This document shows, in pieces, positions 62,860 to 64,000 of a stretch of DNA of 64,000 bases (the first letter of the stretch is position 1; each line of letters opens with the position of its first letter). A program made the position numbers and the translations under genes. The notes below the pieces were generated by a model that worked only from the letters and a program-made list of their open reading frames with translations, ran no database searches and had not been told where the DNA came from. This stretch comes from Tomocerus qinae. Taxonomy: Eukaryota; Arthropoda; Collembola; Entomobryomorpha; Tomoceridae. The stretch spans positions 23,646,513 to 23,710,512 of the forward strand of contig CM034547.1 of assembly GCA_020055645.1 (NCBI GenBank), in the 5' to 3' direction.

Positions 62860-64000
62860 AAAGACTTTAAAACGTGCCAACAAGTGTTCGTTGGATGGCA
62901 AGATTGTTAATTGGTTTTAAACTGTGAAAAAGGTGGAGAAGTTGGGTTAGATGGCTACTTTCTCGATAGATGAAATAGTGTGGAGATGTATTAGTATAAA
63001 CGGAAATTATAAATACTCTGACGTCATAATAACTCCGCCTAATGTTATAATATACTTTAGTGAAGTGAAGTATAGTAACGCAGGCAACTCGTAAAAGTAA
63101 CCCTCAAAAATTTGCGCGAAATTCATAATCAGTCCCTATATTTTCCGAGCGAATTAATAGATAAATTACCATAAGGAGGATTGGTTTGCAGCACAGAATA
63201 GAGGCCATCTACCGTGTACACAAGACTTTGGTAACAGAAATGGCATATGCTAGTCTATACCTCACTAACGCCCTCCATTGTTAATCTGTGGGATATCAGC
63301 AATGGGGCCCCAAAAGTTTTAAAGTCCCACGAAACCTCTGTATTTCGGGATTTTTTTAGATATGACCCCCAAATGTTTCATCAGATCTTTACCCTATATA
63401 AGACATGGATGTTATGGTCACGTCTCCCTAACGGGGAGTAGGGATGTATTATCAGTAGAAGGGCAAAGATCATCTAAAACCTATTCAAGACTTCCTGTAT
63501 TCTATCCTTATTATTTCATAATAAGAGAATCAAGAGTCGGAGTCTTTTTGAAAATCCCCTTAGCTACTATCTAATTTTAATTAAAAATCCCTCCCCTTCC
63601 CCTTAGCATAAAACTGTATTTACAACTGTAGGCTAGGCACCAAAGGCATCAATTCGGTGCATTATCATACTTTGGTGTGCCAATTTATGCGAAGAGGTTG
63701 TTGAGGGGATAATTGAGTGAGGTGCTGGAGTGAGGTACTAAATTCCGACTCGAGACTACCAAAACCAGGAGTTTGGATAGCAAATGGAAATTGCTTTACA
63801 GAAATTTCCCCACTCCGGGATGTTTGCCCATCTCTACTGATGTACCTGTTTGTTACAAAACCATGACAACAGATCTTCTCTCCAACAAAGTCTCGCACAA
63901 AAGATAGATTTAGCGATGGCTCTTCTGTGCTAGTTTGTTGATAGGTGCAATGCAATATTATGAATCCAACGTTTCTTTTCCTCTGCTGATAACGATAACA
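62860..64000. other. Right-edge stretch without a firm gene
   Basis: Moderately GC-rich patches and short open frames on both strands, none recognisable. It may contain upstream sequence of Acinus or unclassified repeats. Confidence 0.4.
63665..63955 (-). CDS. Hypothetical 96-codon ORF (doubtful)
   Basis: A minus-strand frame reads MHCTYQQTSTEEPSLNLSFV, then RDFVGEKICCHGFVTNRYIS and RDGQTSRSGEISVKQFPFAI, to a C-terminal HTKV. Composition is balanced and protein-like, but no family, splice context or neighbour gives a function. It could be an exon of a gene beyond the right edge, an old repeat, or chance. Confidence 0.2.
   Translation of the reverse strand: MHCTYQQTSTEEPSLNLSFVRDFVGEKICCHGFVTNRYISRDGQTSRSGEISVKQFPFAIQTPGFGSLESEFSTSLQHLTQLSPQQPLRINWHTKV

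Noticed and set aside
1-64000. tRNA, rRNA, CRISPR or prokaryotic operon signals
   Set aside because: None was seen by eye; gene structure is eukaryotic. A tRNAscan or covariance-model search was not possible, so a single tRNA or snRNA could have been missed.
1-64000. Retroviral, LTR or Polinton-type fossils
   Set aside because: No paired long terminal repeats, reverse transcriptase, integrase or capsid-like frames were recognised in this window.

Overview
The window is AT-rich animal nuclear DNA with spliced genes and GT-AG introns. It is almost certainly an arthropod and probably an insect. The support is an Iroquois exon of insect type, an insect-style Acinus, a WSD/DGAT-like gene, and small TA-flanked transposons. 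The order cannot be fixed from the sequence. Nothing bacterial, viral or organellar was seen.

Three host genes are firm, all on the minus strand. (1) At 1-5 kb lie the first two coding exons of an Iroquois-class homeobox gene (coding starts at 4858; the homeodomain lies beyond the left edge). (2) At 41.25-48.2 kb lies a WS/DGAT acyltransferase gene with an N-terminal membrane segment and an intact HHxxxDG motif. One exon junction does not keep frame, and about 20-30 residues of the family appear to be missing there. (3) At 52.65-60.2 kb and beyond lies Acinus, a subunit of the ASAP / exon-junction splicing machinery. Ten exons join in frame (about 1188 residues), with an RRM, an RS stretch and the RNPS1-SAP18-binding C-terminus. 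Its 5' end was not found.

The 5-41 kb stretch looks like a gene desert, as is usual beside Iroquois genes. It holds no convincing conserved protein gene. Its most striking feature is compositional. At several points (about 4.95, 12.1, 16.8, 17.3, 19.5-20.1, 22.75, 30.8, 32.73 and 36.0 kb) the + strand flips from strongly G-rich/C-poor on the left to C-rich/G-poor on the right, often across a short GC-rich island. The first flip falls at the Iroquois 5' end, so the others may be unannotated bidirectional start sites or active regulatory elements.

Mobile and repeat DNA: two near-perfect ~1 kb palindromic foldback elements (17503-18505, and 53061-54070 inside an Acinus intron), a mariner-like MITE with TA target sites (62175-62341) nested in a possible hAT-like pair of inverted ends (62002-62733), several small hairpin elements in and above Acinus, a ~140 bp tandem repeat at 51.09-51.7 kb, and a diverged duplicated repeat at 23.1-24.0 kb.
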